64,000 nt of DNA from CAVQGZ01 sp963714455 (GTDB lineage: Bacteria > Actinomycetota > Actinomycetes > Jiangellales > Jiangellaceae), in contig CAVQON010000015.1 in NCBI GenBank assembly GCA_963714455.1, forward strand, positions 546,220 to 610,219. The letters are read 5' to 3'. Numbering within the stretch: position 1 is the stretch's first letter; every line of letters starts with the position of its first letter. The position numbers and the translations under genes were made by a program. This document shows, piece after piece, positions 26,832 to 37,000 of this stretch. The notes beneath the pieces were generated by a model that saw nothing but the letters and a program-made list of their open reading frames with translations, did not search any database and was not told where the DNA came from.

Positions 26832-27385
26832 GGTGAGGATCTCGATCTCGGAGACGCCCTCTCGTAGAGTCGGCCCAGAAGCCATCGGGCGGGCTCGCTT
26901 CGCCCGCCAAGGGCGCTGTCGGCGATGTACGGGTCGTAGATGGACACCCTGCGCGATGTGCGGGCGAGTGGCGCGATCCTCCGATCGAAGACGCTGTCGC
27001 GCGGCTCACCGCGGGCAATCGGCTGCCGCGTTCGGGCAAGCACGGCATCGAGCGCCTGGCATCGAGGTAGCGAGTCGATCGCGACCACCGACTGGCCCGT
27101 CTCGATCGCGACCAGGACGTCCGCCGGTTCGGAGCAGCCTGGTCGGGCGATGGGAACGAGGCGGAGCGCCTCAACGAGGGTTGTGCGTATCTGAGAGCTC
27201 AGCGGACCGGTCCTCACCGCCTTCATTGCCTCGCGTAGCTCCCCGTCGTCGGCGATTACCACGACGTCCTCGACAAGGCTCCGGCAGAGGAGCCGGTAGT
27301 CCCCCTCGTCTCGGAAGTCACCGAGCAGGAGTCCAGTCGCCCAGGTCTCCGAGCCGCGGGGACGTGCCTCGACGATCGCGCGCAT
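26550..27385 (-). pseudogene. Phospholipase-D-like partner of the AAA ATPase (frame change near 26,865)
   Basis: ATG 27385 overlaps the stop of the ATPase gene (TGATG). The 277-residue reading has 'LLGDFRDEGDYRLLCRSLVE', 'RRVSIYDPYIADSALGGRSE' and, after a frame change near 26,865 (two extra bases, or one missing), 'EIEILTSSTADDDRVVHEMR'. It ends 'HDRHLRFTYGPTTRGVAISL' and 'GKGVDSF'. 'SIYDPYI...W', then 'H-x-R-x-x', then 'LGKGxD' is the spaced pattern seen in phospholipase-D-like proteins encoded after DUF3696-type ATPases. The coupling argues for a two-gene system; a defence role is inference. Confidence 0.55.
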
Positions 27386-28888
27386 CAGAAGAGCTCGTCC
27401 AACCGCTCCTCGAAGAACCCACCCGGCCACTCCTCGGTGAACTCCCCTGACGTGTCGAGCGGTATCTCCATCGTGTACGACCCCACGTCTTGCGCCACTC
27501 CGACGTAGATGATCTTGACCTTTGCTGGGTCCGCGCTGCCCTCGCGGATGCGACGCTGCATGCGAAGGAGCAGACTCTCGGAGTGAGTCTCGGCGATGAC
27601 CTGGGTGCCTGAGGAAGCCGCTTCGAGGAACAGGTCACCCAGGTTCGCTTGTAGTCGAGGATGAAGGTGGATCTCCGGCTGCTCGATCAGGACCGTGGTG
27701 GCGCTTGCGGTGAGAAGTTGCGTGACCACCGGTAGGACCTGAGAGATTCCGAAGCCGACGTCCTGTGAACTGACGGCGACATCAGTCCGTCGATCATTCA
27801 ACTGCAGCGTGAGGATCTCGCCCACCGTGGCGAGCCCCCGCGGGGTCAGTCGTTCCACCCGCACGTCGTAGGGAATCTCGAGACGTCTGAGCCAGTCATT
27901 GACACGACCACGAAGCTCTACGTCCCGGTAGAGAATGGAGGAGGTCTGCTCTCCCCGGGCTCCGACGAAGTCGGAGGCTGGCATCGACGACAACTCGATC
28001 CGTTTGGGCGCCTCGCGCAAGGGCCCGAGAGAGCGCAAGGACGCAAGCGAGTCTCTCGTCGCAAGGAGCTGCGTTCGCATGAGCGCCTCGAGCTCGCGGG
28101 CCAACGTGAAGCCGCCAAGCCCTGCGAGGCCGGCTTCGATATCCGACCGTTGCCACGGTGGCTCCCCCCGGAGAGATCGGGGCCAGACCGCTGGATCCAG
28201 CATAGATCTGCTCGGGAGGAACCCGAAGAGCGCAAGCGGGGTTCTCCTGATGGCGTCGTAGGCATCCTTCGAGGACGGAAGTGCGAAGGGTTCCCCCTTC
28301 CGCCGCCTCCCCCGAAGCAGATCGGTCTGACGTGACAGGCGTTCAAGAAGATCGGTCACAATGGACCGGAGGGCAGGCCCTCCGAGCACGTACACGCATC
28401 CCGGAGTGACCTCACCCGCCGGCCCACTTCACCGGAAGCTGAGTGTCCTTCCGCCGACCCCCTCAGTTCCCCAGTCGAGTCCGGAGAGGAAGTCGCCTTC
28501 ACGACCGGAGCGGATGGTGGCGTCGAAGGTCGCCCACGGCGATTGCGGGGGCACCAGACTGGACCAACCGGGGGGAAGCGCCACGGCCTGGTCGCTCATC
28601 CCGAAGTCGTGTGTCAGGACCGAGCTTGATGGACTGGCTGCGAGAATGCCGGTACACCGCGTTCTGGAAGTCCCCGAGGTCTGCTTGGGGCCCGCGGAAG
28701 GTCAAGGGCTGGCTTGGCTTCACCTCAGCAGCCGACTCAGGCAGGCTTTGGCTGAGCAAGGACAGCGCCTGGAGCAGCGCGCTCTTCCCCGATGAGTTGG
28801 GTCCGTAGACCAAGGTGATCGGCGCCAGCGGCACGGCGCGGGTGCGGCCGAATCCTTTGAATCCACCGACCCGCAACTCACGTACCAC
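27385..28888 (-). pseudogene. AAA ATPase, DUF3696/OLD-like (interrupted)
   Basis: GTG 28888 begins 'VRELRVGGFKGFGRTRAVPL' and Walker A follows at once ('LVYGPNSSGKSALLQALSLL'), the ABC/SMC/OLD type that starts with a 'GFKGF' strand. A shift near 28,600 gives 'FGMSDQAVALPPGWSSLV', and an in-frame TGA near 28,436 interrupts before 'CVYVLGGPALRSIVTDLLER'. Later parts hold the signature and Walker B ('VSSQDVGFGISQVLPVVTQL', 'TTVLIEQPEIHLHPRLQANL') and the H-loop 'VIAETHSESLLLRMQR'. Total is about 500 residues. Such ATPases are common in phage-defence loci. Confidence 0.7.
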
Positions 28889-29370
28889 GACTTCGCATCC
28901 TTCTCCCGACTGTCGAGGTGCGTGGCCAACTGGCTGTGCCGACGGTACAGGTCCGGCCGGTCCGGATGGCGCCGACAGCCTTCGCAGCCGCTTCTGGTCG
29001 CGCAGGCGCTGACCTATCAGCCATGGGCCGACGCGGACTCCACTCCCCCAGACGAAGCGCATGCAGTACTGCCTTCACCGCACTGTCGGCTGCATGGTCC
29101 TCGTGCCACCGAGACCGCTTCGAGCCGATGAGTTCCCGGCCTGCCGCACGCAGGCTCAACCCGTCTGGCGAGCGGCAGGCTCGTCAGCCTCGGACGCAAG
29201 AGCGGCTGGCAGGCCATGGGCCAGCCTGACAGTTCTTGTTCACTAGCGAGACAGGCTGGCGGCTTGACCGGTCGATCATCCGCCTGCCTCCGACCTTGTC
29301 ACACACCGGCGTGGGACTTGAAGGTGTCGGAGCCGGTCTGCACCGCATGGACAGTCCTGAGGACGCCAGG
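28889..29370. other. Region without a supported gene
   Basis: Between the ATPase start and the Vsr stop I find no frame with convincing composition. A minus-strand piece near 29,040-29,165 ('SLRAAGRELIGSKRSRWHED') has a natural look but no start, stop or recognisable family, and could be the rest of a broken small gene. The region should contain the promoter for the ATPase/PLD-like pair. Confidence 0.4.
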
Positions 29371-29759
29371 TCATGCAGTTGCCGCAACGGCGTTCGACAC
29401 GGCTCGAGCCACTCGCGATGGGTCTTCGTGCTCCCAGAAGCGGACGACGGTCCAGCCAAGCGCTCTGGAGGTGGGTCGTCGTGTCGGCGTCGCGCTGCTG
29501 GTTGGTCAGGATCTTCTTGGCCCACCAGGCGCTGTTGCTCGCCGGGTCGGTGCCGTGGGCTGGGCAGCCGTGCCAGAAGCAGCCGTCGATGAACACCGCG
29601 ACCCGGCGCCGCGGGAACGCGATGTCGATCGTCCGTCGGGGCAGACCAGGGACGGGGTAGGCGACCCGGTAGCGCAGCCCGGCCGCGTGCAGCAGCGCGC
29701 CGAACCGCGAGCTCGGGCTGGGTGTCGCGACGCGCCTGGCCGCTCATGCGGCGAGACAT
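29371..29759 (-). pseudogene. vsr: Very short patch repair (Vsr) endonuclease, two frame changes
   Basis: ATG 29759 begins 'MSRRMSGQARRDTQPE', the usual Vsr start with the conserved 'TxPE'. Removing one base near 29,710 and one near 29,470 gives 'RFGALLHAAGLRYRVAYPVP', 'RRTIDIAFPRRRVAVFIDGC', 'FWHGCPAHG' and 'LGWTVVRFWEHE'. These carry the catalytic Asp, the Cys/His zinc site and the closing 'RxWExE' motif. Vsr nicks T:G mismatches made by deamination of 5-methylcytosine and accompanies C5 methyltransferases, here the gene immediately upstream. Both changes are +1 insertions. Confidence 0.85.
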
Positions 29760-29816
29760 GCGTTCCGACGACGGTCCCGGGTGGTCGGGCATGCCGAAGG
29801 TCGGCATGGTCTAGTT

Positions 29817-31177
29817 CTACGCCGACCTGGCCCCGTCGGTGAGCCAGGGGCTGCGGGATCTCCGGTGCCGGCGGGGCGTGCATCACGGCCTGGCGGATGT
29901 TCCGGGGGACGTCGGGGTCGTTGGCGACGTGGGTGCGCAGCACGTGGTAGGCCGCGCCGACCGAGACGCCGTTGCCGAGCTGGCGGAAGCTGACGCTGTC
30001 GGGCTGGTCACCGAAGTCGAACCAGTCCGGCAGCCCCTGCAGGCGGGCGGCCTCACGGACAGTGATGCGGCGACGCTGCGGGCCGATGATGCTGGTCTGC
30101 GTGATCGCGACCAGGGCGGGCAGGTAGGTCGGCCGCTTGGCCCGGATGCCGCTGGGCCGGAAGTGCATCGCGGTGCTCCCACAGGCTGGGCTCGTCCTGG
30201 GCCTGCCACTCCAGCTTGCGACGAGACGGCGGCAGGTCGGCCAGGTGGTTGTGCCGGGCGAGCCAGGCGTCGATCGTGTCTCGGTGCTCGTTGTAGAAGT
30301 CGCTGTTCTTGACCAGGAAGTCGCGCTTCCACTTCGGCGTCCCCGGCGGGATCAGCGGCTCGGGCCGGAACTCGTCGGCCCACAGCGGGAACCCCGGCAG
30401 CCGCCGTCCCTCCCGCACCTCGAGCAGCCGCTGCACGAAGTCGTCCCACACCGAGATCCAGTAGTGCTCCTCGGAGAGACAGCCGGTGCGGACCCTGCCG
30501 CGGGACGAGACCGCGGTCGAGCAGCGCATGCTTGTCGAGGTCCCACCTGCCGGGGTGCCAGTCGCCGACCGGCCTGTTCGCGCATCGTCGGGGGGACGTC
30601 GGAGTCCGCCCACGCCCGCTCTCGGCCGACGAAGCGTGCCGAGGATGAACACGCGGTCACGGACCTGTGGCGTCCCACCCAGCTCGGGCGGCAGGTTGTG
30701 CGGGGAGAACACCGTCGGCGTGGACGACACCCGGTAGCCGAGGTCACGGAGGGTGCGCACGATCGTCGCCCACGTGTCACGGTGCCGAGGACCGGCGAGG
30801 TTGCGGACGTTCTCCAGGAGGATCACCCGTGGCTGGCGCTCTTGAAGGATCTTGGCGATGTTGAAGAACAGCGTGCCTCGCGTCTCGTTGATCCCCCGCT
30901 GGAAGCCGCTCTTGGAGAACGGCTGGCACGGGAACCCCGCAGCCAGGACGTCGTGGTCCGGGACGTGGGTCACCGCAGGGTCGGTCAGCGGGATGACGTC
31001 CCCCTCGACCAACGGGCGCCCGGCGCGCGGACGCACGTGCCCACCCCAGTTCCGCTCGTACACCGCAGACGCCAGCGGGTCGATCTCGGAGACGAACACA
31101 GCCTGTCCGCCGGCAGCGGACAACGACGCGTGGAAGCCACCGATCCCTGCAAAGAGATCGGCGAACGTGAACGGCAC
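29817..31177 (-). pseudogene. DNA (cytosine-5-)methyltransferase, five frame changes
   Basis: From GTG 31177: 'FTFADLFAGIGGFHASLSAA' (motif I), 'FVSEIDPLAS', the catalytic 'AGFPCQPFSKSG' (motif IV, Cys nucleophile), 'LLENVRNLAG' (VI) and 'HNLPPELGGTPQVRDRVFIL' (VIII). The target-recognition part runs through three single-base insertions (about 30,480-30,630), then 'EEHYWISVWDDFVQRLLEVR'. After another near 30,180 come 'MHFRPSGIRAKRPTYLPALV' and the final motifs 'RITVREAARLQGLPDWFDF', 'RQLGNGVSVGAA' (IX-X). A fifth near 29,840 leads to TAG at 29817. All ten motifs survive, so only the frame is lost. Confidence 0.9.
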
Positions 31178-31394
31178 GTCGCGCAGCTTACCTGGCGCCG
31201 CGGCCCTGCCGCGACGACACCACGCCGAACACCCGTTCGAAGAACGACGGGTCGAAGAGTCGCGCTTGTTCTGGCACGGGCCAACGATGACTCGACGGTC
31301 TCGCTGGCTGATGCATGTGAGGCCCCCTGTGGACGACACGCCTGGCACGGGCCGCATGTGGGCGGACGAGCACCCAAGGCGCTGGGCGGATACG

Positions 31395-32847
31395 TCAGCT
31401 CGGCCAGTCGAGACGGGCGCAGGCCAGACCACTCGACCTGGCCTTCGGCACGTTCAGGTTGTACTTGGGGCGCCGCGGCTTACCTGGCCCTCCCTTGGCA
31501 CCGGGACGCTGCCTTCCCTGCTTGAAGCCGGTGACGTGTCCAGCCGCTGTGGACGCGTCCAGCTCGAGGCTGTTGTGGAAGTAGAACGCCTCCACGTGAC
31601 GCGGCTCGAACGCTGTCTTGCGGACGCGGGACTTGCCTGAGTTCGCGGCCTTCTTCTTGACGCCGTTGGCGGTCTTGAACGCGCGATGCCACTCGACGAA
31701 CGAGCCATCCTCGTCGGCTACGGCGACCCCACCGACGACGAGGAAACCCAGGCCCTGCTCGGCTCAGGCATTTCCTGATGGCCTCCTTGTCGTTCAACGG
31801 AGCATCTGCGCGCCCTCGCTTGGTCGTGCCAGAGGCCGGGTAGCGCCACGCCTCCGTGTGCGCCTTGAGGTCCCATACGAACCTCAGCGAGTAGTCGAAC
31901 GTGGTGTTCCCGTACACCAGCCGGGGTGGGGCGGGGTTGGCCGCGAACGCGGCGTTCAAGACCGCTCGGCCTCGCGCCTCCCAGTAGAACCCTTGCCACT
32001 CGTTCTGGTTGGGCCCGTTGCCAACGCCCTGGTTGAGCATCCACTGGATGCATCGGCGCCCGTCCCAGACGACTCGCCGAGCGCCGGAATCCTCACGGGT
32101 AGCGCGCCACGCGTCGACGAGGGCTGCGACCAGGGCTTGCGCTTCCTCCTCAGGTGTACCGAGGAGCATCGCACGGGCGACGCCGAGCCGGCCGAGCCTC
32201 AGCTCGGCACCAGCGAGCAGCGTGTTCAGCCCGACCAAGGAGATCGTCTCGCCAGTTGAGATACACGCGTCGGTCCATGGGGCATCGAACTCGGCCGCGA
32301 GTGCTGCTCCAAGCTTGGTCTTGGACAGCTGCGTGTCGAGGTGAGGCGCCAGTGAGGAGGCAAGGTTGATGAGGACCCGCTTGTGCTCCTTGCTACCAGG
32401 TCCGAGCCACTCGGGCCCTGAGCCGGTGAGGACGCTGATGCGATTGACTGCCTCGATCTTCGATCGGGCGGGCTCGAACGCTGCCCAGCGGGGGTCGGCC
32501 AGCCCGGCCGGGCGCTGCCCAGACAGTCGCTGGAGCGCTCCTCGACGGTAGGCATCCGTGGCACCGCGCAGCAGGGCGTTGAGACCTGCCAGGCTGACCG
32601 TGTTGCGGTGCTCGTAGACGGGCCGCCACTCGACGTCGAGCGCATCGGCAACCCACCGACCCATGACTGCAGTCGTTCGGGCGACGTGGACATCGAGTTC
32701 GAGGGCGTCTCGCAGCGCGACGATCGCCCGCTTCTCCCCGCGAGTTCCAGGATCGGCCGCTCCGGTGAGCGAGAAGATGCGGGCGGTCGCCTCGTCCGTC
32801 GTCTGGGCTGGGATGAACGGCGGCACATCACCTGCGGTCTGGTGCAT
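31395..32847 (-). pseudogene. Candidate type II restriction endonuclease (one frame change)
   Basis: A protein of about 480 residues from 32,847. No known family is obvious. 'NEWQGFYWEARGRAVLNAAF' followed about 30 residues later by 'FDYSLRFVWDLKAHTEAWRY' gives E...D-x-K spacing like a PD-(D/E)xK or EcoRI-like active site. After a +1 shift near 31,768 it continues 'GLGFLVVGGVAVADEDGSFV', 'HVEAFYFHNSLELD' to TGA 31395. It lies between a nuclease gene and a C5 methyltransferase plus Vsr gene on the same strand, the place where the restriction gene of an R-M system is expected. Assignment is by context and this motif only. Confidence 0.55.
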
Positions 32848-32926
32848 CCGCTGAGGCTAGTGAAGCGTGGTACCCCTGCACGGTCAGGTCGAACTTCCGG
32901 GCCAGGGCGGTGGTCGGCTCCTGAGG

Positions 32927-34063
32927 CTACGCGCCCGCATGGGTGGGGATCACCCTTATACGCGAGTCCCAACGAACCCGTGCGGCATCCACACCCAGGA
33001 GGTCGACGTCGACCGCAATCACGGTGTCACCGGGTTCTCCGGGGTACTGCCGGGGAAACTGGGTGAGGCGCACCTGGTCCACTCGGGACGAGTCACGTCG
33101 ACGCGGCGCAACTGGCGACGCGCTGTGGTCGTCCCGATCGATGCGTTCCACGATCTCGCCCACAAGCAGGGTCGTGCGCCACTCAGGGGTGTGGGCGTTG
33201 GCGAATGGGCTGCACACGACGCGGAACGGGCACCAGCGGCACGTCTCTTCGCTGGGCGAGGCCAGCTGGATGATCGAGCCGCCTTGGAGCGCCTGTGACC
33301 AGTCGCTGAGCAGGGTCGTCGCCTTCTCTCGCGTGCTGTGGACCTCAGCGGGCGTGAACGGGACGCGCTGTTCACGCCCGGAGGCGTCGACGATCACCAG
33401 GTCATCGGGCTGCCGCCCGATCTCGGACTCGCACAGTCCGGCGTAGAACAACAGTTGGAACCTCTGCTGCTCGCTCGGCTCGCTCTGGCGGGAGCCGGAC
33501 TTGAGGTCGACGACGCGAAGCCTGCCGTCTCGCATCTCCACGCGGTCCGGCTTTCCCGCGAGCCCACGGGCAGGGTCCCGGAACCAGACCTCGACAGCCG
33601 GCAGCGAGACCCTCGCTGCGTGGTCCGGCGGGGCAGCAGGCGGGGCTGCGGGAACTGGCTGGGCCGGATGACCCCGTCGCTCGTTGACCAGTTGCGCAAG
33701 ATGCCGCACGGTGCGCACTCTGGTCAGGTTGTGGCCGGGCCACAGCCGCGGTGGTGGTGGAACGGCGGGCGCCCAGGCCGCGGCGAGCCTGGCAGACTCA
33801 CGCTCGACCGCCTGCTCCCAGGCGTGCTTGACCCAGTCCGTCGGGCTGAGTGGAGACGCGTCGGCCTCGCCGCGCTGGGCCTGTTCGTGGACGGCGTGTA
33901 CTGCGCTCCCGAGGGCAGAGCGTTCCGTGGGCCTGGCCCACCCACGAGTGGCCGGGTCGTGGGCGAAGCCGACTCTGGCACCGCACTGGTCGAGACTCCA
34001 TGCGGTCGTCGGAGTCAGCTGGCTCAGGGGCTCGGGGGCGGGGACGGGCCAGAGAGCAGTCAC
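32927..34063 (-). CDS. PD-(D/E)xK nuclease, Cas4/RecB-like with iron-sulphur cysteines
   Basis: A 378-residue intact gene; its GTG start overlaps the helicase TGA (TGGTGA). 'ALGSAVHAVHEQAQRG' provides the conserved His, 'GLAGKPDRVEMRDGRLRVVD' and 'LKSGSRQSE' the D...D-x-K site, and 'QRFQLLFYAGLCESEIG' the Q-x3-Y motif. Four Cys (one near residue 27 in 'WSLDQCGARVG', three in 'EETCRWCPFRVVCSPF') match the Fe-S cluster of Cas4 and AddB. A C-terminal extension of about 100 residues is unique. Translational coupling to the DUF1998 helicase suggests a helicase-nuclease complex. Confidence 0.85.
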   Translation of the reverse strand: MTALWPVPAPEPLSQLTPTTAWSLDQCGARVGFAHDPATRGWARPTERSALGSAVHAVHEQAQRGEADASPLSPTDWVKHAWEQAVERESARLAAAWAPAVPPPPRLWPGHNLTRVRTVRHLAQLVNERRGHPAQPVPAAPPAAPPDHAARVSLPAVEVWFRDPARGLAGKPDRVEMRDGRLRVVDLKSGSRQSEPSEQQRFQLLFYAGLCESEIGRQPDDLVIVDASGREQRVPFTPAEVHSTREKATTLLSDWSQALQGGSIIQLASPSEETCRWCPFRVVCSPFANAHTPEWRTTLLVGEIVERIDRDDHSASPVAPRRRDSSRVDQVRLTQFPRQYPGEPGDTVIAVDVDLLGVDAARVRWDSRIRVIPTHAGA

Positions 34064-37000
34064 CAGAGTTCCTTGAGCACCTCAAGCGGTGACCGGTCCA
34101 ACTCGTGCAGGTCTGACATGCTCACGGGTCCGCCACCGACAAGGTCGGCGGCCTCTGCCCAGGCTTCGCTCTGCAGCTCGGTGAAGTAGTCCTCGTCCCG
34201 GCGCCACAGCGGATGCCCGAGCACGACGGCCTTGCGCGCGTCGCGGTTGACCACGATGGGGACCGTCGCGGCGAGATGCGACACCAGATCCCCTTCAGCA
34301 AGTCGGACGAAACCATCGATCACGGTTCCCGCCCCGTCGAACCAGCGCGGAAGCTCCAGCGGCCTTCCGGCTGCCAGATCCAGCATGTCGAGCGCGAGGC
34401 GCCAGTCCAGAGCCCCGTGCAGGCGTCGGTTGTCGTAGGAGCGGAGGCAGTCCGGGCAGGAACTGGTGCAGTGGGCATGCTCGGGGGCGGTGAACCGTCG
34501 CGTCAGCTCGTCGCGGACGTGGTCGAGGATGCCCTTGAACACCTCGGGTCGGCCGATTCGACCGCGTAGCCCGCACCGTTGTCCAGCGCATCGGCAACGA
34601 AGACCTTGTACGCGCGCTCGTGGCCGAGCTGGTAAGCGTGCAGGCCCACGACGAGTTCCTGCGGGTCGACGTCCTGAGCGACCTGGCACGCCCGTCGCAG
34701 CACTTCGGCGAACGACCAGTAGGCGGAGCGGCCCGCGGGGACCGTACCGCGCGTCGGCGGGGACGAACCCGCCGTGCAAGTTGGCGTAGTCCCCGCGTTC
34801 GAGGGCGACAGTGAGCACGTCGGTCACGCGTCAGCTTCGCCGATGGCTGCCTCACCGATGTCGACCCCACCCTGAGCGGGCACCGCGTAGGTCCGCTGCC
34901 TGTACAGCGACTGGTCTGCCGCGACGACGCTGCCGTCGCCCATCCGCAGCAGGGGGAACCCGGCGCCGAAGTTGTCGTTGACCTGGACGATCTGGGCCTG
35001 CTCGTAGCACCTGCAGGGTGACGGCACCGAGACTGTCGTCGGGCGGACTGCCGGAACCGCTGACCGCCAGCAGCGGCGCGCCGGCCGTGGGAGCGTCGAC
35101 CGTGTCCTCGTCGTACTCCTGCTGCTGTAGGACGTCCGGAACCCGCGCGGCTGGTACATCACGCGGACGGGGAGTGCGGCGCCGCAGACGCGGGCAGGCG
35201 TCGGACTCCGGCTCGATCAGGGTCGTGCTGCAGTCTGGGCAGACACCGAGCCTCGTGGCCGGGCCGAGGGGGTCGGTGTGCTGCACCAGTCGGCCCTGCA
35301 GCGTGTAGGCCGCGAAGCCAACGGCGGTGTGCACCCAGCCGTCGCGGACCACGACCGCGCCGGGTGCGAAGCTGGAGACGGCCATGTCCAGCGGCCGGTC
35401 CGCGACGGCCGCACTTTCAAGGGCTCGGGGTCCCCCCCTTGACGTGGCCGCTGCTCGTAGCAGCTGGCGGACACGGGTGGGGAACCCGAACATCGGCAGG
35501 ACGCCGTACGGGCCAGCCGCTCGCTCAGCTCGGGCTCCTCCAGCCCGGGCCTCGTATGCGCTACGTCGTCGATGGCGGGGACAAGTCGTTCGCGTGCCCA
35601 CCGTGTCCAGGCCTCGACACCTCGGTCGAGTGCGAGCCCGGTTCGCTGCGAGTCGTTCTGCGATGGGACGCTACGTGGACTCTCGACGGTCGAGCCAGGC
35701 TTCGACCTCGGCGCGGCGAGGTTGGCCAGTCGGCGACCGTGACCGAAGGTGCCGTGCATGCTTGCCGGGGTCCAGGCGGGAGCGCTCGACCCGGCCGCAA
35801 CGCGCTCGCGGAGGCACTCGCGGCGAGGACGCGCTGAACGATCCGGGCCGCCGAGGTCGAGGAAGGGCTGGGGCGGGACGTCCCCAGTCATCCGGTCAGC
35901 GTGTTGTTGAAGTAGTAGTCGTCGTGGGTGCGGTCGCGGCACAAGGTCAGCGCGTAGGAGAACGCCTGCCCCTGACGCCCGGCACGGCCGACTCGCTGCT
36001 GGTAGTTGAACCGCTGCGGGGGCACGTTGGCCATCATCGTGGCTCGCAGCGAGCCGATGTCGACCCCGACCTCCATGGTGGTGGTCACGCTGAGGACGTC
36101 GAGCTGGCAGGTGAGGTCGTTCTCGCGCGGCTCTGGGAGGTGGACGCCCTTGAACCATCGCTGCCGTCGCGCTGCTCCTCCAGTGGCTTGGTCTGGCCGG
36201 TCAGCTCGGCGACGGCGAGCCGTTGGGTTGTTGGTGCGCAAGCCAGGCGTAGTAGTCGTCCTCGTCGGGGTCGACGGGTTCTGGCGACGAGGCCGACCCC
36301 CGTAGCACTCCCGGTTGGCGCAGACGTCGGCGCAGGGGTGCAGGTGGATGAAGCGGCAGCGGGGGCACACCCAGGTGCCCTCCCCGGCCCGCGTGAAACC
36401 GAGTGGGCTGGCCACATCGCTCGTCTTCAGCATCCAGCCGGTTGCGGCGGGTCCCGCGGCGAGGACTTCAGAGACCCAGGCCTCCACCTCGCCGGTGTCG
36501 ACGCCCCAGCGCTCCCCGACGCGCGCCAGATACTTGCGAACGGCAGCAGGCGGCTTTGCCCGGGGCTCAGCGTACTCGTCTCCGTCGTAGCGCTTGCTGA
36601 GCCCGAGGATTCGAAGGCATGACGCCACCACTTGCTCGGCCATATCGGGGCGCAGTGGACTCCGGCTCACGTCCAGCGACACCGGGCGGACCAAGAGCCA
36701 GGCCGGTCGACTCAAGGTCGCGGCGGGCACGATCGAAGACGGCGTCGGTGATCCCGCTGCTCAAGCCGTCCTGAACGCCTGAGCGCCCTCTGAACGTGCC
36801 GCAGGGTCGACGGTGGTCCATGCGTCCGGACGTTCGGTCGGGGGGTCGTAGTAGCGATACCAGGGCTCGCCGCCGTAGCTGGCCATCCGCGGGCCCGAAC
36901 CGCCCGGGGGCACGCCAAGATCGACCATGGCGCGTGAGACGCGTGCACGCACTGCCACCCAGCTCGTCGGCGCACCGCTGCCGGCCTCGCGAACCTCCTC

